The position numbers and the translations under genes were made by a program. DNA of 64,000 bases, from NCBI RefSeq assembly GCF_900536025.1, contig NZ_UNOZ01000037.1:62001-126000 (forward strand), given 5' to 3'. This stretch comes from Pseudomonas reidholzensis. GTDB taxonomy: Bacteria > Pseudomonadota > Gammaproteobacteria > Pseudomonadales > Pseudomonadaceae. Position 1 is the first letter of the stretch. Every line of letters begins with the position of its first letter. Below are positions 18,727 through 28,028 of this stretch, piece after piece. Under the pieces are notes generated by a model. It searched no databases. It saw only the letters and a program-made list of their open reading frames with translations, and had not been told where the DNA came from.

Positions 18727-19740
18727 ATGTCGGCGGTACGCATCGGCCCATATACACTACGAAACAACCTGATCCTTGCGCCCATGGCCGGGGTTACGGA
18801 CCAACCTTTCCGTACGCTTTGCCAACGCCTGGGTGCTGGCATGGTGGTCTCGGAAATGGTCAGCAGCGACATGAGCCTGTGGGACAGCCGCAAGTCGCGT
18901 CTGCGCCGCATCCACGAAGGTGATCCCGAGCCGCGCTCGGTACAGATCGCCGGTGGCGATGCGCAGATGATGGCGGCGGCGGCCCGGGCCAATGTCGAGG
19001 CAGGCGCCCAGATCATCGATATCAACATGGGCTGCCCGGCAAAAAAAGTCTGCAACAAGGCCGCAGGCTCTGCTTTATTGAGAGATGAAGCCTTGGTCAG
19101 CGAGATCCTCGAGGCCGTGATCGGCGCCGTGCAGGTGCCCGTGACCCTGAAGATCCGCACCGGCTGGGACCGGGCGAACAAGAACGGCCTGAACGTGGCG
19201 AAGATCGCCGAACAGGCCGGCATTCAGGCGCTGGCGGTGCATGGCCGCACACGCGCCGACCTGTATACCGGCGAAGCCGAGTACGACACCATCGCTGCGA
19301 TCAAGCAGGCGGTGTCGATCCCGGTGTTTGCCAACGGCGACATCACCTCGCCAGAAAAGGCCCGGGCGGTGCTGGATGCCACCGGCGTCGACGGCCTGCT
19401 GATCGGCCGTGCCGCCCAAGGGCGGCCGTGGATCTTCCGCGAGATCGAGCATTACCTGCGGACCGGCCAACACCTGCCAACCCCCGGGCTGGACGAAGTT
19501 GAACGCATTCTGCTGGAGCACCTTGCCGCGCTGCATGCCTTCTATGGCGATGTGATGGGCGTACGTATCGCCCGCAAGCACGTTGGCTGGTACCTGGCGA
19601 CACGACCCGGCGGCAAGGAGTTTCGCTCCCGGTTCAACGCTTTGGATGAGACACACGCGCAGTGCGCCAACGTTCGCGAGTTTTTCCGCGAATGTCGACA
19701 GAGCCTTGAAACAAAGGACGAACAAGGGGTGGCCGCATGA
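18727..19740 (+). CDS. dusB: tRNA-dihydrouridine synthase B
   Basis: A 337-residue FMN-dependent enzyme that reduces uridine to dihydrouridine in tRNA. It has the N-terminal ILAPMAGVTDQPFR motif, the catalytic cysteine Cys103 in NMGCPAKKV, the KIRTGWD segment and the phosphate-binding GLLIGRAAQGRPWIF. As in E. coli, it is the promoter-proximal gene of a dusB-fis operon, and its last four bases (ATGA) overlap the fis start. A TATTAT at about 18670 is a possible -10 element in the 175-base upstream gap; a matching -35 is not clear. Confidence 0.96.
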   Translation: MSAVRIGPYTLRNNLILAPMAGVTDQPFRTLCQRLGAGMVVSEMVSSDMSLWDSRKSRLRRIHEGDPEPRSVQIAGGDAQMMAAAARANVEAGAQIIDINMGCPAKKVCNKAAGSALLRDEALVSEILEAVIGAVQVPVTLKIRTGWDRANKNGLNVAKIAEQAGIQALAVHGRTRADLYTGEAEYDTIAAIKQAVSIPVFANGDITSPEKARAVLDATGVDGLLIGRAAQGRPWIFREIEHYLRTGQHLPTPGLDEVERILLEHLAALHAFYGDVMGVRIARKHVGWYLATRPGGKEFRSRFNALDETHAQCANVREFFRECRQSLETKDEQGVAA

Positions 19741-20057
19741 CGATGATGACCGAGACTTTAGTGAGTGGAACAACGCCCGTGAGCGACAACGCCAACCTCA
19801 AACAGCACCTCAATACGCCGAGCGAGGAGGGTCAGACCCTTCGCGACAGCGTCGAGAAGGCGCTGCACAACTACTTCGCCCACCTCGAAGGCGCCTCCGT
19901 CACGGACGTGTACAACCTGGTGCTCTCGGAGGTCGAGGCGCCGCTGCTCGAAAGTGTGATGAACTACGTCAAGGGCAACCAGACCAAGGCCAGTGAGATG
20001 CTCGGGCTCAACCGAGGCACCCTGCGCAAGAAGCTCAAGCAGTACGACTTGCTGTAA
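19737..20057 (+). CDS. fis: DNA-binding protein Fis
   Basis: The product has 106 residues. The C-terminal helix-turn-helix is typical (GNQTKASEMLGLNRGTLRKK), preceded by the dimerisation helices beginning ALHNYFAHLEG. Fis bends DNA and acts as a growth-phase-dependent nucleoid protein and transcription factor. It starts inside the dusB stop (ATGA overlap), so translation is coupled. An intrinsic terminator follows directly. Confidence 0.96.
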   Translation: MTMMTETLVSGTTPVSDNANLKQHLNTPSEEGQTLRDSVEKALHNYFAHLEGASVTDVYNLVLSEVEAPLLESVMNYVKGNQTKASEMLGLNRGTLRKKLKQYDLL

Positions 20058-20075
20058 AGCCAGAATCCCAATCAG

Positions 20076-20107
20076 AAAAGGCGACTCCGAAAAGAGGCGC
20101 CTTTTTT
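20076..20107 (+). terminator. Rho-independent terminator of dusB-fis
   Basis: GGCG + CTC (20080-20087) pairs with GAG + CGCC (20094-20101), with one A-G mismatch and loop CGAAAA. An A-run precedes it and TTTTTT follows. Confidence 0.88.
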
Positions 20108-20136
20108 GCTGACTCCACCGCGTTATGGAATCCGAA

Positions 20137-21744
20137 ATGACCGACCAGACTACCCGCCTGCCGATCCGCCGCGCCCTGATCAGCGTCTCCGACAAGACCG
20201 GGATCCTCGAATTCGCTCGTGAGCTGCAACAGCTCGGTGTCGAGATCCTGTCCACCGGTGGCACCTACAAGCTGCTCAAGGACAACGGCGTCGACGCGGT
20301 GGAAGTGGCCGACTACACCGGCTTCGCCGAAATGATGGACGGCCGGGTGAAGACCCTGCACCCGAAAATCCACGGCGGTATCCTCGGTCGTCGCGGCACC
20401 GACGACGCGATCATGAACGAGCACGGCATCAAGCCGATCGACCTGGTTGCGGTCAACCTGTACCCGTTCGAAGCGACCATCGCCAAGCCAGGCTGCGACC
20501 TGCCGACCGCGATCGAGAACATCGACATCGGCGGCCCGACCATGGTCCGTTCGGCTGCCAAGAACCACAAGGACGTGGCGATCGTGGTCAACGCCGGCGA
20601 CTACGCCCAGGTCCTCGAGAGCCTCAAGGCCGGTGGCCTGACCTACGCCCAGCGCTTCGACCTGATGCTCAAGGCGTTCGAGCACACCGCCGCCTACGAC
20701 GGCATGATCGCCAACTACATGGGCACTGTCGACCAGGCCGCCGAGACCCTCAGCACCGAAGGCCGCAGCCTGTTCCCGCGCACCTTCAACAGCCAGTTCG
20801 TCAAGGCCCAGGAAATGCGCTACGGCGAGAACCCGCACCAGAACGCGGCGTTCTACGTTGAAGCGAACAAGGGCGAGGCGAGCATCTCCACCGCCACCCA
20901 GCTGCAGGGCAAAGAGCTGTCGTTCAACAACGTGGCCGACACCGACGCCGCGCTGGAGTGCGTGAAGAGCTTCGTCAAGCCGGCCTGCGTGATCGTCAAG
21001 CACGCCAACCCGTGCGGCGTTGCCGTGGTCCCGGAAAACGAAGGCGGCATCCGCCAGGCCTACGAGCTGGCCTACGCCACCGACACCGAGTCGGCCTTCG
21101 GCGGCATCATCGCCTTCAACCGCGAGCTGGACGGCGAGACGGCCAAGGCCATCGTCGAGCGTCAGTTCGTCGAAGTCATCATCGCGCCGAAGATCTCCCA
21201 GGCTGCCCGTGACGTGGTCGCGGCCAAGCACAACGTGCGCCTGCTCGAGTGCGGCGAGTGGCCTGCCGAGCGTGCCGCCGGTTGGGACTTCAAGCGCGTC
21301 AACGGTGGCCTGCTGGTGCAGAGCCGCGATATCGGCATGATCGGTGCCGACGACCTGAAGATCGTCACCCAGCGCGCGCCGAGCGAGCAAGAGATCCATG
21401 ACCTGATCTTCGCCTGGAAAGTGGCCAAGTTCGTCAAGTCCAACGCCATCGTCTACGCCAAGCAGCGCCAGACCATCGGTGTCGGCGCCGGCCAGATGAG
21501 CCGCGTCAACTCCGCGCGTATTGCTGCAATCAAAGCCGAGCATGCTGGCTTGCAGGTACAGGGCGCGGTGATGGCCTCGGACGCGTTCTTCCCGTTCCGT
21601 GACGGCATCGACAATGCGGCTAAAGTGGGTATCACTGCAGTGATCCAGCCTGGTGGTTCGATGCGTGACGCCGAAGTGATCGCAGCAGCCGACGAAGCCG
21701 GCATCGCGATGGTATTCACCGGCATGCGCCACTTCCGCCACTAA
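20137..21744 (+). CDS. purH: Bifunctional AICAR formyltransferase/IMP cyclohydrolase
   Basis: A 535-residue bifunctional enzyme for the last two steps of IMP synthesis. The N-terminal IMP cyclohydrolase part has RALISVSDKTGI, LSTGGTYK and RVKTLHPKIHGG. The C-terminal transformylase part has RYGENPHQNAAFY, KHANPCGVA and VIQPGGSMRD. The ATG at 20137 matches the usual start MTDQTTRLP; an in-frame ATG at 20125 would add four residues and lies within the likely ribosome-binding region. purD follows after 147 bases containing a REP pair, so the two may be one transcript. Confidence 0.96.
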   Translation: MTDQTTRLPIRRALISVSDKTGILEFARELQQLGVEILSTGGTYKLLKDNGVDAVEVADYTGFAEMMDGRVKTLHPKIHGGILGRRGTDDAIMNEHGIKPIDLVAVNLYPFEATIAKPGCDLPTAIENIDIGGPTMVRSAAKNHKDVAIVVNAGDYAQVLESLKAGGLTYAQRFDLMLKAFEHTAAYDGMIANYMGTVDQAAETLSTEGRSLFPRTFNSQFVKAQEMRYGENPHQNAAFYVEANKGEASISTATQLQGKELSFNNVADTDAALECVKSFVKPACVIVKHANPCGVAVVPENEGGIRQAYELAYATDTESAFGGIIAFNRELDGETAKAIVERQFVEVIIAPKISQAARDVVAAKHNVRLLECGEWPAERAAGWDFKRVNGGLLVQSRDIGMIGADDLKIVTQRAPSEQEIHDLIFAWKVAKFVKSNAIVYAKQRQTIGVGAGQMSRVNSARIAAIKAEHAGLQVQGAVMASDAFFPFRDGIDNAAKVGITAVIQPGGSMRDAEVIAAADEAGIAMVFTGMRHFRH

Positions 21745-21770
21745 TTTAGCTGGAAGACTGACCGCTAATT

Positions 21771-21846
21771 CCTGTGGGAGCGGGTTTACCCGCGAATACG
21801 ATGGTGAAGCCACCGCCGCCTTCGCGGGTGAACCCGCTCCCACAGG
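21771..21846. repeat. REP inverted pair between purH and purD
   Basis: The pair has CCTGTGGGAGCGGGTTTACC at one end and the inverted copy ending CCGCTCCCACAGG at the other, with about 24 bases between cores. The inner segment is purH-purD specific. Confidence 0.9.
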
Positions 21847-21891
21847 GTATGAGGTCGCCCCACAGAATTCAGCGTCATCGAGGTTTTTGAC

Positions 21892-23184
21892 ATGAAAGTT
21901 TTGATCATCGGCAACGGCGGCCGTGAGCACGCCCTGGCCTGGAAAGTCGCCCAGGATCCACGCGTCGAGAAAGTCTTCGTCGCCCCGGGCAACGCTGGCA
22001 CCGCCACTGAAGCCAAGTGCGAGAACGTCGACATCCAGGTCAACGCCCTGGAGCAACTGGCCGATTTCGCCGAACAGAACGTCCAGCTGACCATCGTCGG
22101 CCCTGAGGCACCACTGGTCGCCGGTGTCGTCGACCTGTTCCGCAGCCGCAACTTGGCGTGCTTCGGCCCGACCAAGGGCGCTGCCCAGCTGGAAGGCTCG
22201 AAGGCGTTCACCAAGGACTTCCTGGCCCGCCACCAGATCCCCACCGCCGACTACCAGAACTTCACCGAGATCGAGCCGGCCCTCGCCTACCTGCAAAAGG
22301 TCGGCGCGCCGATCGTCATCAAGGCCGACGGCCTGGCTGCGGGCAAGGGCGTGATCGTCGCCATGACCCTGCAGGAAGCCGAAGACGCCGTACGCGACAT
22401 GCTCGCCGGCAATGCCTTCGGTGAAGCCGGTTCGCGCGTGGTCATCGAAGAGTTCCTCGACGGCGAAGAAGCCAGCTTCATCGTCATGGTCGACGGCCAC
22501 AACGTGCTGCCGATGGCCACCAGCCAGGACCACAAGCGCGTCGGCGACGCCGATACCGGCCCGAACACCGGCGGCATGGGCGCCTACTCGCCTGCCCCAG
22601 TGGTCACCGCCGAGGTCCATCAGCGGGTCATGGACCAGGTGATCTGGCCGACCGTGCGTGGCATGGCCGAGGAAGGCAACGTCTACACCGGTTTCCTGTA
22701 TGCCGGCCTGATGATCGACAAGGCGGGCAACCCCAAGGTCATCGAGTTCAACTGCCGCTTCGGCGACCCGGAAACCCAACCGGTCATGCTGCGTCTGCAG
22801 TCGAGCCTGGTGCTGCTGATCGAAGCGGCCTTCGCCGAGGCCCTGAACAAGGTCGAAGCGCAATGGGACCCGCGTCCTAGCCTGGGCGTGGTGCTGGCTG
22901 CCGGCGGTTACCCGGCCGACTACGCCAAGGGCGCCGTGATCAACGGCCTGGACGCCGCTGCCAAGCTCGAAGGCAAGGTGTTCCATGCCGGTACCGCACT
23001 GCAGGACGGCCAGGTCGTGACCAGCGGCGGCCGCGTGCTCTGCGCCACCGCCCTGGGCCAGACCGTCGAGCAAGCGCAGCAGCAAGCCTACCGCCTGACC
23101 CAGGAAGTCAGCTGGGATGGCAGCTTCTACCGCACTGACATCGGCTACCGGGCGATTGCCCGCGAGCGCGGTGAGCACCAGTAA
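21892..23184 (+). CDS. purD: Phosphoribosylamine-glycine ligase (GARS)
   Basis: The protein has 430 residues and joins glycine to phosphoribosylamine, the second step of purine synthesis, using ATP. It starts with MKVLIIGNGGREHALAWK and has the ATP-grasp segments VIKADGLAAGKGV, TGGMGAYSP, and the metal-binding IEFNCRFGDPETQP. Single subunit of normal length, downstream of purH. Confidence 0.97.
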   Translation: MKVLIIGNGGREHALAWKVAQDPRVEKVFVAPGNAGTATEAKCENVDIQVNALEQLADFAEQNVQLTIVGPEAPLVAGVVDLFRSRNLACFGPTKGAAQLEGSKAFTKDFLARHQIPTADYQNFTEIEPALAYLQKVGAPIVIKADGLAAGKGVIVAMTLQEAEDAVRDMLAGNAFGEAGSRVVIEEFLDGEEASFIVMVDGHNVLPMATSQDHKRVGDADTGPNTGGMGAYSPAPVVTAEVHQRVMDQVIWPTVRGMAEEGNVYTGFLYAGLMIDKAGNPKVIEFNCRFGDPETQPVMLRLQSSLVLLIEAAFAEALNKVEAQWDPRPSLGVVLAAGGYPADYAKGAVINGLDAAAKLEGKVFHAGTALQDGQVVTSGGRVLCATALGQTVEQAQQQAYRLTQEVSWDGSFYRTDIGYRAIARERGEHQ

Positions 23185-23322
23185 CAGCGCACCCGCGAAT
23201 GGCCGTGACGCCCCCGGCGCACGGCCTTCGGCTCGTCGACAGGGCCCCGATGGGCCTTGCCTTCGCCTTGGCGCGCCGCGCATAGTTGCGACTCGGCACA
23301 TCAGCTAAGAAGGGATTTCGTC

Positions 23323-26091
23323 TTGCGTCGGCTTCGGATTGCCATTGCCCTGACTGTCAGCTTGCTGACCTTGCTCTGCCTGTTCCCGGTTTCGGCCGAG
23401 CAAGGCGGTGGCTGGTCCGTGCTGCTCGATGAACAGGCCAACCTGCAACTGAGCGACGTGCGCTCCGAGCGCTACCGCAACCAATTCAGCCCCCTGCAGC
23501 TCAATGAGCTGGAGGCCGCCTCGGCCGATCAAGCGCTGTGGCTGCACTATCGCCTCGAACCCGGCGAGCAGGAACGCCTGCTGCGGGTGTTCGCCCCCGA
23601 CCTGTCACGCCTGGACCTGTACGCACTGGACGGCCAGAAGCTGCTGCGCCAACTGCACCACGGCCCGCAGGCGAGCGACGCCAGCCCGACCCTGCGTGGC
23701 AGCGACCACGTGTTGCCACTGCCCAACAGCAACCAGCCGCTGGACATCTACCTGCACCTGGTCTCGGAGCATCAACTGCGCCCGGCGATCAGCCTGGAGA
23801 CCGCCGCCGCCGCCGACCAGACCCGGCCGTTGCTGTTCGGCCTGTTGTTTGGCGGCCTGGTGATGCTGATCCTGCACAACCTGATCCGCTTCTTCTACTC
23901 GCGCTCCAGCACCACCCTGATCCTGGCCCTCTACCACGGCCTGATGCTGCTCAGCGCGCTGATCCTGCTCAACTTCAGCGGGCCCTGGTGGCACCTGTGG
24001 CACAGCGCCCAGACCCCCGCCGCCTACCTGACCCTGGTCATGGCCGGCCTCGCCGGCCTGTACTTCACCCAGCACTTCTTCAGCCCGTGCCACGCGCCGC
24101 GGCTGAACCGCCTGCTGCAGGGCGAGATGCTGGTGGCGGCGGTGAGTGGCCTGGTGCTGCTGTTCGTCGACACCCTGCCGCTGAACCTGATGACCTACGC
24201 CCTGCTCGCCCTGGGCAGCGTCAGCATGCTGCTGGTCAGCAGCTATCACTGGTACAAGGGCTACGCCCCGGCGCGCCTGTTCGCCCTGGCGATGCTGGTC
24301 TACAACCTCGGTGGCCTGGTGCTGTTGCCGGCCCTGCTGGGGCTGACCCACACGTCGACGCCGTGGCTGCTGTGCATCCTCATGGGCCTGACGGTCACCA
24401 GCGGCCTGCTGCTCAACCTGGCCGTCAGCGAGCGCCTGCGCAGGATCAACGAAGAGCGCTTCCGCGCCAGCCGGGCACTGGCCGCCAGCGACGCCGAAAT
24501 CAATGCCAAGGCCGAGTTCCTGGCGAAGATCAGCCACGAGATCCGCACCCCGATGAATGGCGTACTGGGCATGACCGAGCTGCTGCTCGGCACCCCGCTG
24601 TCGGTCAAGCAGCGCGACTATGTGCAGACCATTCACAGCGCCGGCAACGAGCTGCTGACCCTGATCAACGAGATTCTCGACATCTCCAAGCTGGAGTCGC
24701 GGCAGATCGAGCTGGACGACGTGCAGTTCGACCTCAACGCGCTGATCGAAGACTGCCTGAACATCTTCCGGGCCAAGGCCGAGCAGCAGAACATCGAGCT
24801 GATCAGCTTTACCCAGCCGCAGGTCCCACGGGTCATCAGCGGCGACCCGACGCGGCTGCGCCAGGCGCTTTCGAGCCTGCTGGAAAACGCCCTGAAAAAC
24901 ACCGAGCAAGGCGAAATCCTGCTGGTGGTCGCGCTCGACCAGCGCGGCGACCTGCCGCGCCTGCGCATCGCCGTGCAGGACAGCGGCACCGCCATGCCCC
25001 AGGCCGAGCGCGAAGCCTTGTTGCAGGCCGAGCTGCACAGCCATCAGTTCCTCTCCAGCAACAAGCTTGGCGGTCACCTCGGGTTGGTCATCGCCAAGCA
25101 GTTGATCGGCCTGATGCAGGGCGAGTTCGGCATCAAGAGCAGCAGCAACCTGGGCAACACCCTGTGGCTGACCCTGCCGCTCGACCCGTCACGGCTGGAG
25201 CAGCCGCCGGCCGACCTCGACGGCCCGTTGCGCGATGCGCGGGTGCTGGTGGTCGATGACAACGACACCTGCCGCAAGGTCCTGGTGCAGCAGTGCAGCG
25301 CCTGGGGCATGAACGTCAGCGCCGTGCCCTCGGGCAAGGAGGCCCTGGCCCTGCTGCGGACCAAGGCGCACCTGCGCGACTACTTCGATGCGGTGCTGCT
25401 CGACCAGAACATGCCTGGCATGACCGGCATGCAGCTGGCGGCGAAGATCAAGGAAGACCCGAGCCTGAACCACGACATCCTGGTGGTGATGCTCACCGGC
25501 ATCAGCAATGCGCCGAGCAAGGTCATTGCGCGCAACGCCGGGGTCAAGCGAATCCTCGCCAAGCCGGTGGCCGGCTACACGCTGAAGACCACCCTGGCCG
25601 AAGAGCTGGCCCAGCGCGGCCGCGAACAGACCCTGCCTCTGGCGTCTTCGGGCGTGCCGGCACCGGCCCTCGAGCTGCCGAGCGACTTCCAGGTGCTGGT
25701 CGCCGAAGACAACAGTATTTCGACCAAGGTCATCCGCGGCATGCTCGGCAAGCTCAACCTCGAGCCGGATACCGCGAGCAATGGCGAAGAGGCCCTGCGT
25801 GCCATGCAGGCGCGGCGCTACGACCTGGTGTTGATGGACTGCGAGATGCCGGTGCTCGACGGTTTCTCGGCGACTCAGCAGCTGCGCGCCTGGGAAGCCG
25901 AACATCAACGTCCGCGCACGCCGGTGGTGGCCCTGACCGCGCATATCCTCACCGAGCACAAGGAGCGCGCGCGCCTGGCCGGGATGGACGGGCACATGGC
26001 CAAGCCGGTCGAGCTGTCGCAACTGCGCGAGCTGGTCCAGTACTGGGCCGGCCAGCGTGAGGCCAAGTCGGATACTGTGCACACCTCCTGA
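23323..26091 (+). CDS. retS: Hybrid sensor kinase RetS
   Basis: A 922-residue inner-membrane hybrid kinase. After a signal/anchor helix comes a periplasmic 7TMR-DISMED2 sensor (about 30-170), seven transmembrane helices (about 178-385), a histidine-kinase core with His405 in ISHEIRTPMNG, and two receiver domains beginning at about 639 (VLVVDDND) and 791 (VLVAEDNS). This layout and its position after purD match P. aeruginosa RetS, which blocks GacS and so represses rsmY/rsmZ, favouring motility over biofilm. The start is a TTG at 23323, 7 bases after AAGAAGGGA. A GTG-free frame continues upstream to an ATG at 23257, but that has no ribosome-binding site and would precede the membrane signal. 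Confidence 0.92.
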   Translation: MRRLRIAIALTVSLLTLLCLFPVSAEQGGGWSVLLDEQANLQLSDVRSERYRNQFSPLQLNELEAASADQALWLHYRLEPGEQERLLRVFAPDLSRLDLYALDGQKLLRQLHHGPQASDASPTLRGSDHVLPLPNSNQPLDIYLHLVSEHQLRPAISLETAAAADQTRPLLFGLLFGGLVMLILHNLIRFFYSRSSTTLILALYHGLMLLSALILLNFSGPWWHLWHSAQTPAAYLTLVMAGLAGLYFTQHFFSPCHAPRLNRLLQGEMLVAAVSGLVLLFVDTLPLNLMTYALLALGSVSMLLVSSYHWYKGYAPARLFALAMLVYNLGGLVLLPALLGLTHTSTPWLLCILMGLTVTSGLLLNLAVSERLRRINEERFRASRALAASDAEINAKAEFLAKISHEIRTPMNGVLGMTELLLGTPLSVKQRDYVQTIHSAGNELLTLINEILDISKLESRQIELDDVQFDLNALIEDCLNIFRAKAEQQNIELISFTQPQVPRVISGDPTRLRQALSSLLENALKNTEQGEILLVVALDQRGDLPRLRIAVQDSGTAMPQAEREALLQAELHSHQFLSSNKLGGHLGLVIAKQLIGLMQGEFGIKSSSNLGNTLWLTLPLDPSRLEQPPADLDGPLRDARVLVVDDNDTCRKVLVQQCSAWGMNVSAVPSGKEALALLRTKAHLRDYFDAVLLDQNMPGMTGMQLAAKIKEDPSLNHDILVVMLTGISNAPSKVIARNAGVKRILAKPVAGYTLKTTLAEELAQRGREQTLPLASSGVPAPALELPSDFQVLVAEDNSISTKVIRGMLGKLNLEPDTASNGEEALRAMQARRYDLVLMDCEMPVLDGFSATQQLRAWEAEHQRPRTPVVALTAHILTEHKERARLAGMDGHMAKPVELSQLRELVQYWAGQREAKSDTVHTS

Positions 26092-26130
26092 TACACTCCC
26101 CGCCACCCTCCCCCGCCACGGACCCCGGCC

Positions 26131-26727
26131 ATGCTCCATGAGTTGTTCAGCGTCTACCTGAAAATGCTCGTGCTCTACAGCCCGTTCTTCGTGCTGTCCT
26201 GCTTCATCAGCCTGACCCGTGGCTACTCCAGCAAGGAGCGCAAGCAACTGGCCTGGCGGGTGGCAATCGCCGTGCTGATCGCCAGCGTGCTGCTCTACCT
26301 GTTCGGGCGGGTGATCTTCGGCGTGTTTGGCATCACCGCCGACGCCTTCCGCATCGGCGCCGGCAGCGTGCTGTTCATCTCGGCGCTGGGCATGGCCCAG
26401 GGCAAGCCAGCAGTGCAGAGCGACAACGTCCAGCAGGACGTGACCATCGTGCCGCTGACCATCCCACTGACCGTCGGCCCCGGCACCATCGGCGCCCTGC
26501 TGGTGATGGGCGTCAGCCAGCCGCACTGGGACGACAAGCTGCTGGCCATCGTCAGCATCGCCCTGGCCAGCTTTACCGTGGGCCTGGTGCTGTACCTCTC
26601 GCACCGTATCGAGCGGATCCTCGGTGACCAGGGCCTGCAGATCGTCAGCCGCTTGATGGGGCTGTTCGTCTGTGCCCTGGCTGCGCAGATCATCTTTACC
26701 GGGATCAAGGGTTACTTGTTGAACTAG
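26131..26727 (+). CDS. MarC family integral membrane protein
   Basis: The protein has 198 residues with about six transmembrane helices. Family motifs include PFFVLSCFISLTRGYS near the N-terminus and VPLTIPLTVGPGTIGALLV in the middle. MarC proteins were once linked to multiple antibiotic resistance, but their function is unknown. The coding sequence ends in TAG within CTAG at 26724-26727, and the convergent neighbour ends in the same palindrome. Confidence 0.88.
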   Translation: MLHELFSVYLKMLVLYSPFFVLSCFISLTRGYSSKERKQLAWRVAIAVLIASVLLYLFGRVIFGVFGITADAFRIGAGSVLFISALGMAQGKPAVQSDNVQQDVTIVPLTIPLTVGPGTIGALLVMGVSQPHWDDKLLAIVSIALASFTVGLVLYLSHRIERILGDQGLQIVSRLMGLFVCALAAQIIFTGIKGYLLN

Positions 26728-27347
26728 ATCTGCGCGGCATGTATTTCTTCAAGCGATATCTTTTCTGTCGCACGCAACACCTTGCTTCGGTGCTCCTGGT
26801 CAAACAGGCGCGTATTGAAGCGAACCAGCTCTGCGTAGACGTGGCTATTGCTGCGCTGACGGAACAGGAAACCCGCCGTGAGGTGCGAACCACTGCCTGC
26901 TTCGTGATAGATAACCATGTCCACCGAGTTGGCACCCATGGGCGCGCAGGACAACAGCTTGAATGCCCCATGCTCTCGACTACGCAACTCGAAATGCAGC
27001 AATGCGAGGCCACCCTTGCGCAAGGCCTGGAACGCCAGCGCCATGCTGTTCGAATGACGCTCACCCGCCAGCGCGTCTATCTTGCGCAGCGCCTGGTCGA
27101 CAATCGCCGGACGCTGCGGGTCTGGCCAGTGCACCTCCTCGGCTGATGTCGCATCCCAACCCAGGTACTTCAGCTGACGCCGATAGTAGTGATACTGCTC
27201 CGCAGCGGGTTTGCCAGCCATCGCTCGTACAGTCGTGCTCTCGGCCCATAATGCCGCCAGCTTGACGGCCTGACGCTGGGCCAAGGTGACACCGGGAATG
27301 AAAGACACCAGGCTTGCGCCAACCACTGTAGCTTCAGGACTTTGCAT
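26724..27347 (-). CDS. Uncharacterised protein, third gene of a three-paralog cassette
   Basis: A 207-residue protein I do not recognise. It begins with a moderately hydrophobic stretch (GASLVSFIPGVTLAQRQ), then a helical segment and the motif YHYYRRQLKYLGW at about 52-64. The C-terminal half looks beta-rich, with HFELRS, FKLLSCAP and SVDMVIYH. The same order of features, a helix followed by an aromatic pair and L..xGW, occurs in the two upstream genes, so they look like diverged paralogs. The ATG at 27347 follows AAGGAGAG and overlaps the end of the preceding gene by 14 bases. Base composition is visibly less GC-rich than in the surrounding genes. Confidence 0.7.
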   Translation of the reverse strand: MQSPEATVVGASLVSFIPGVTLAQRQAVKLAALWAESTTVRAMAGKPAAEQYHYYRRQLKYLGWDATSAEEVHWPDPQRPAIVDQALRKIDALAGERHSNSMALAFQALRKGGLALLHFELRSREHGAFKLLSCAPMGANSVDMVIYHEAGSGSHLTAGFLFRQRSNSHVYAELVRFNTRLFDQEHRSKVLRATEKISLEEIHAAQI

Positions 27348-27966
27348 GCTCTCTCCTTGCATCCAGACCGCCCAGGCTTCGGATGTGCACGGCGAGGTGC
27401 TTGGACTCAAGCAGGCCGTGCACTTGCTGCTGAACTGCTTCAGTCAGATGCTCGCTCAGGACTGCATCACTCTCTCGCAGGTCAATCCCGTCCTCGCTGC
27501 ATGCCAGGCCACTCAGCGCCAATGAACAGTCGGGCAAGACCACGCCCAGTTCGTGCACCGCGACGCTCGCCTGATCGATGCCTGCCAGGTTGAATGACCG
27601 TAAGTGCTGCTGTGCATCCTCCAGCATCAGCCTGGCCGAGGCCGCTCCGAGCAGCCCAGACAGGGCAGGATGACGGGCCAACAACCCGCTGTGCGAAGTG
27701 AACTCAGGTGTCGGTGGGCGCCCTTCGCTTCGGGCCTCATGATCGCTATTGCTGCGCGTGACGATCCAGCCACGCTCCTCCAGCGCCCTGCGGTACTCGC
27801 TGTACCAACGGCCGTAGTTGGGGAAACGCGGGCCCACCCGTTTTACCGCGCGTAGCTGGGCGTACAGTATGGAGTCGAGGACGTACTGCCGGGGTCCAGC
27901 CACCTCATTCGCCACCAACAATGCCGCGCCCCCTACGAGCCACAATGACCAATCAGCCGTCTTCAT
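27334..27966 (-). CDS. Uncharacterised protein, second gene of a three-paralog cassette
   Basis: A 210-residue protein of unknown function. Residues 7-24 (SLWLVGGAALLVANEVAG) form a possible membrane anchor or signal-like helix not present in the other two members. The shared motif reads YGRWYSEYRRALEERGW at about 51-67. A hydrophobic patch PALSGLLGAASARLML lies at about 99-114, and the C-terminus is charged and helical rather than beta-like. GAGG precedes the ATG at 27966. Its end overlaps the third gene by 14 bases, indicating translational coupling. A perfect hairpin lies in the 62 bases separating it from the first gene. Confidence 0.68.
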   Translation of the reverse strand: MKTADWSLWLVGGAALLVANEVAGPRQYVLDSILYAQLRAVKRVGPRFPNYGRWYSEYRRALEERGWIVTRSNSDHEARSEGRPPTPEFTSHSGLLARHPALSGLLGAASARLMLEDAQQHLRSFNLAGIDQASVAVHELGVVLPDCSLALSGLACSEDGIDLRESDAVLSEHLTEAVQQQVHGLLESKHLAVHIRSLGGLDARREHAKS

Positions 27967-28000
27967 CGAGGTGCCTCATTTTCATCCGCCAACATGGGTG

Positions 28001-28022
28001 TACGGGGCCTGTAGGCCCCGTA
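28001..28022 (-). other. Perfect 9-bp hairpin between cassette genes 1 and 2
   Basis: TACGGGGCC at 28001-28009 pairs perfectly with GGCCCCGTA at 28014-28022 around TGTA. No T-run follows on either strand, so it looks like an mRNA processing or attenuation structure rather than a full terminator. Confidence 0.65.
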
Positions 28023-28028
28023 CGTGGG

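Noticed and set aside
20035..23301. Very long open frame on the minus strand opposite purH and purD
   Set aside because: It is antisense to two unmistakable genes, has no domain signature, and is explained by the high third-position GC of the real genes. The same applies to other long antisense frames, for example at 44859-47504, 9363-11675, 3518-5341 and 439-1914.
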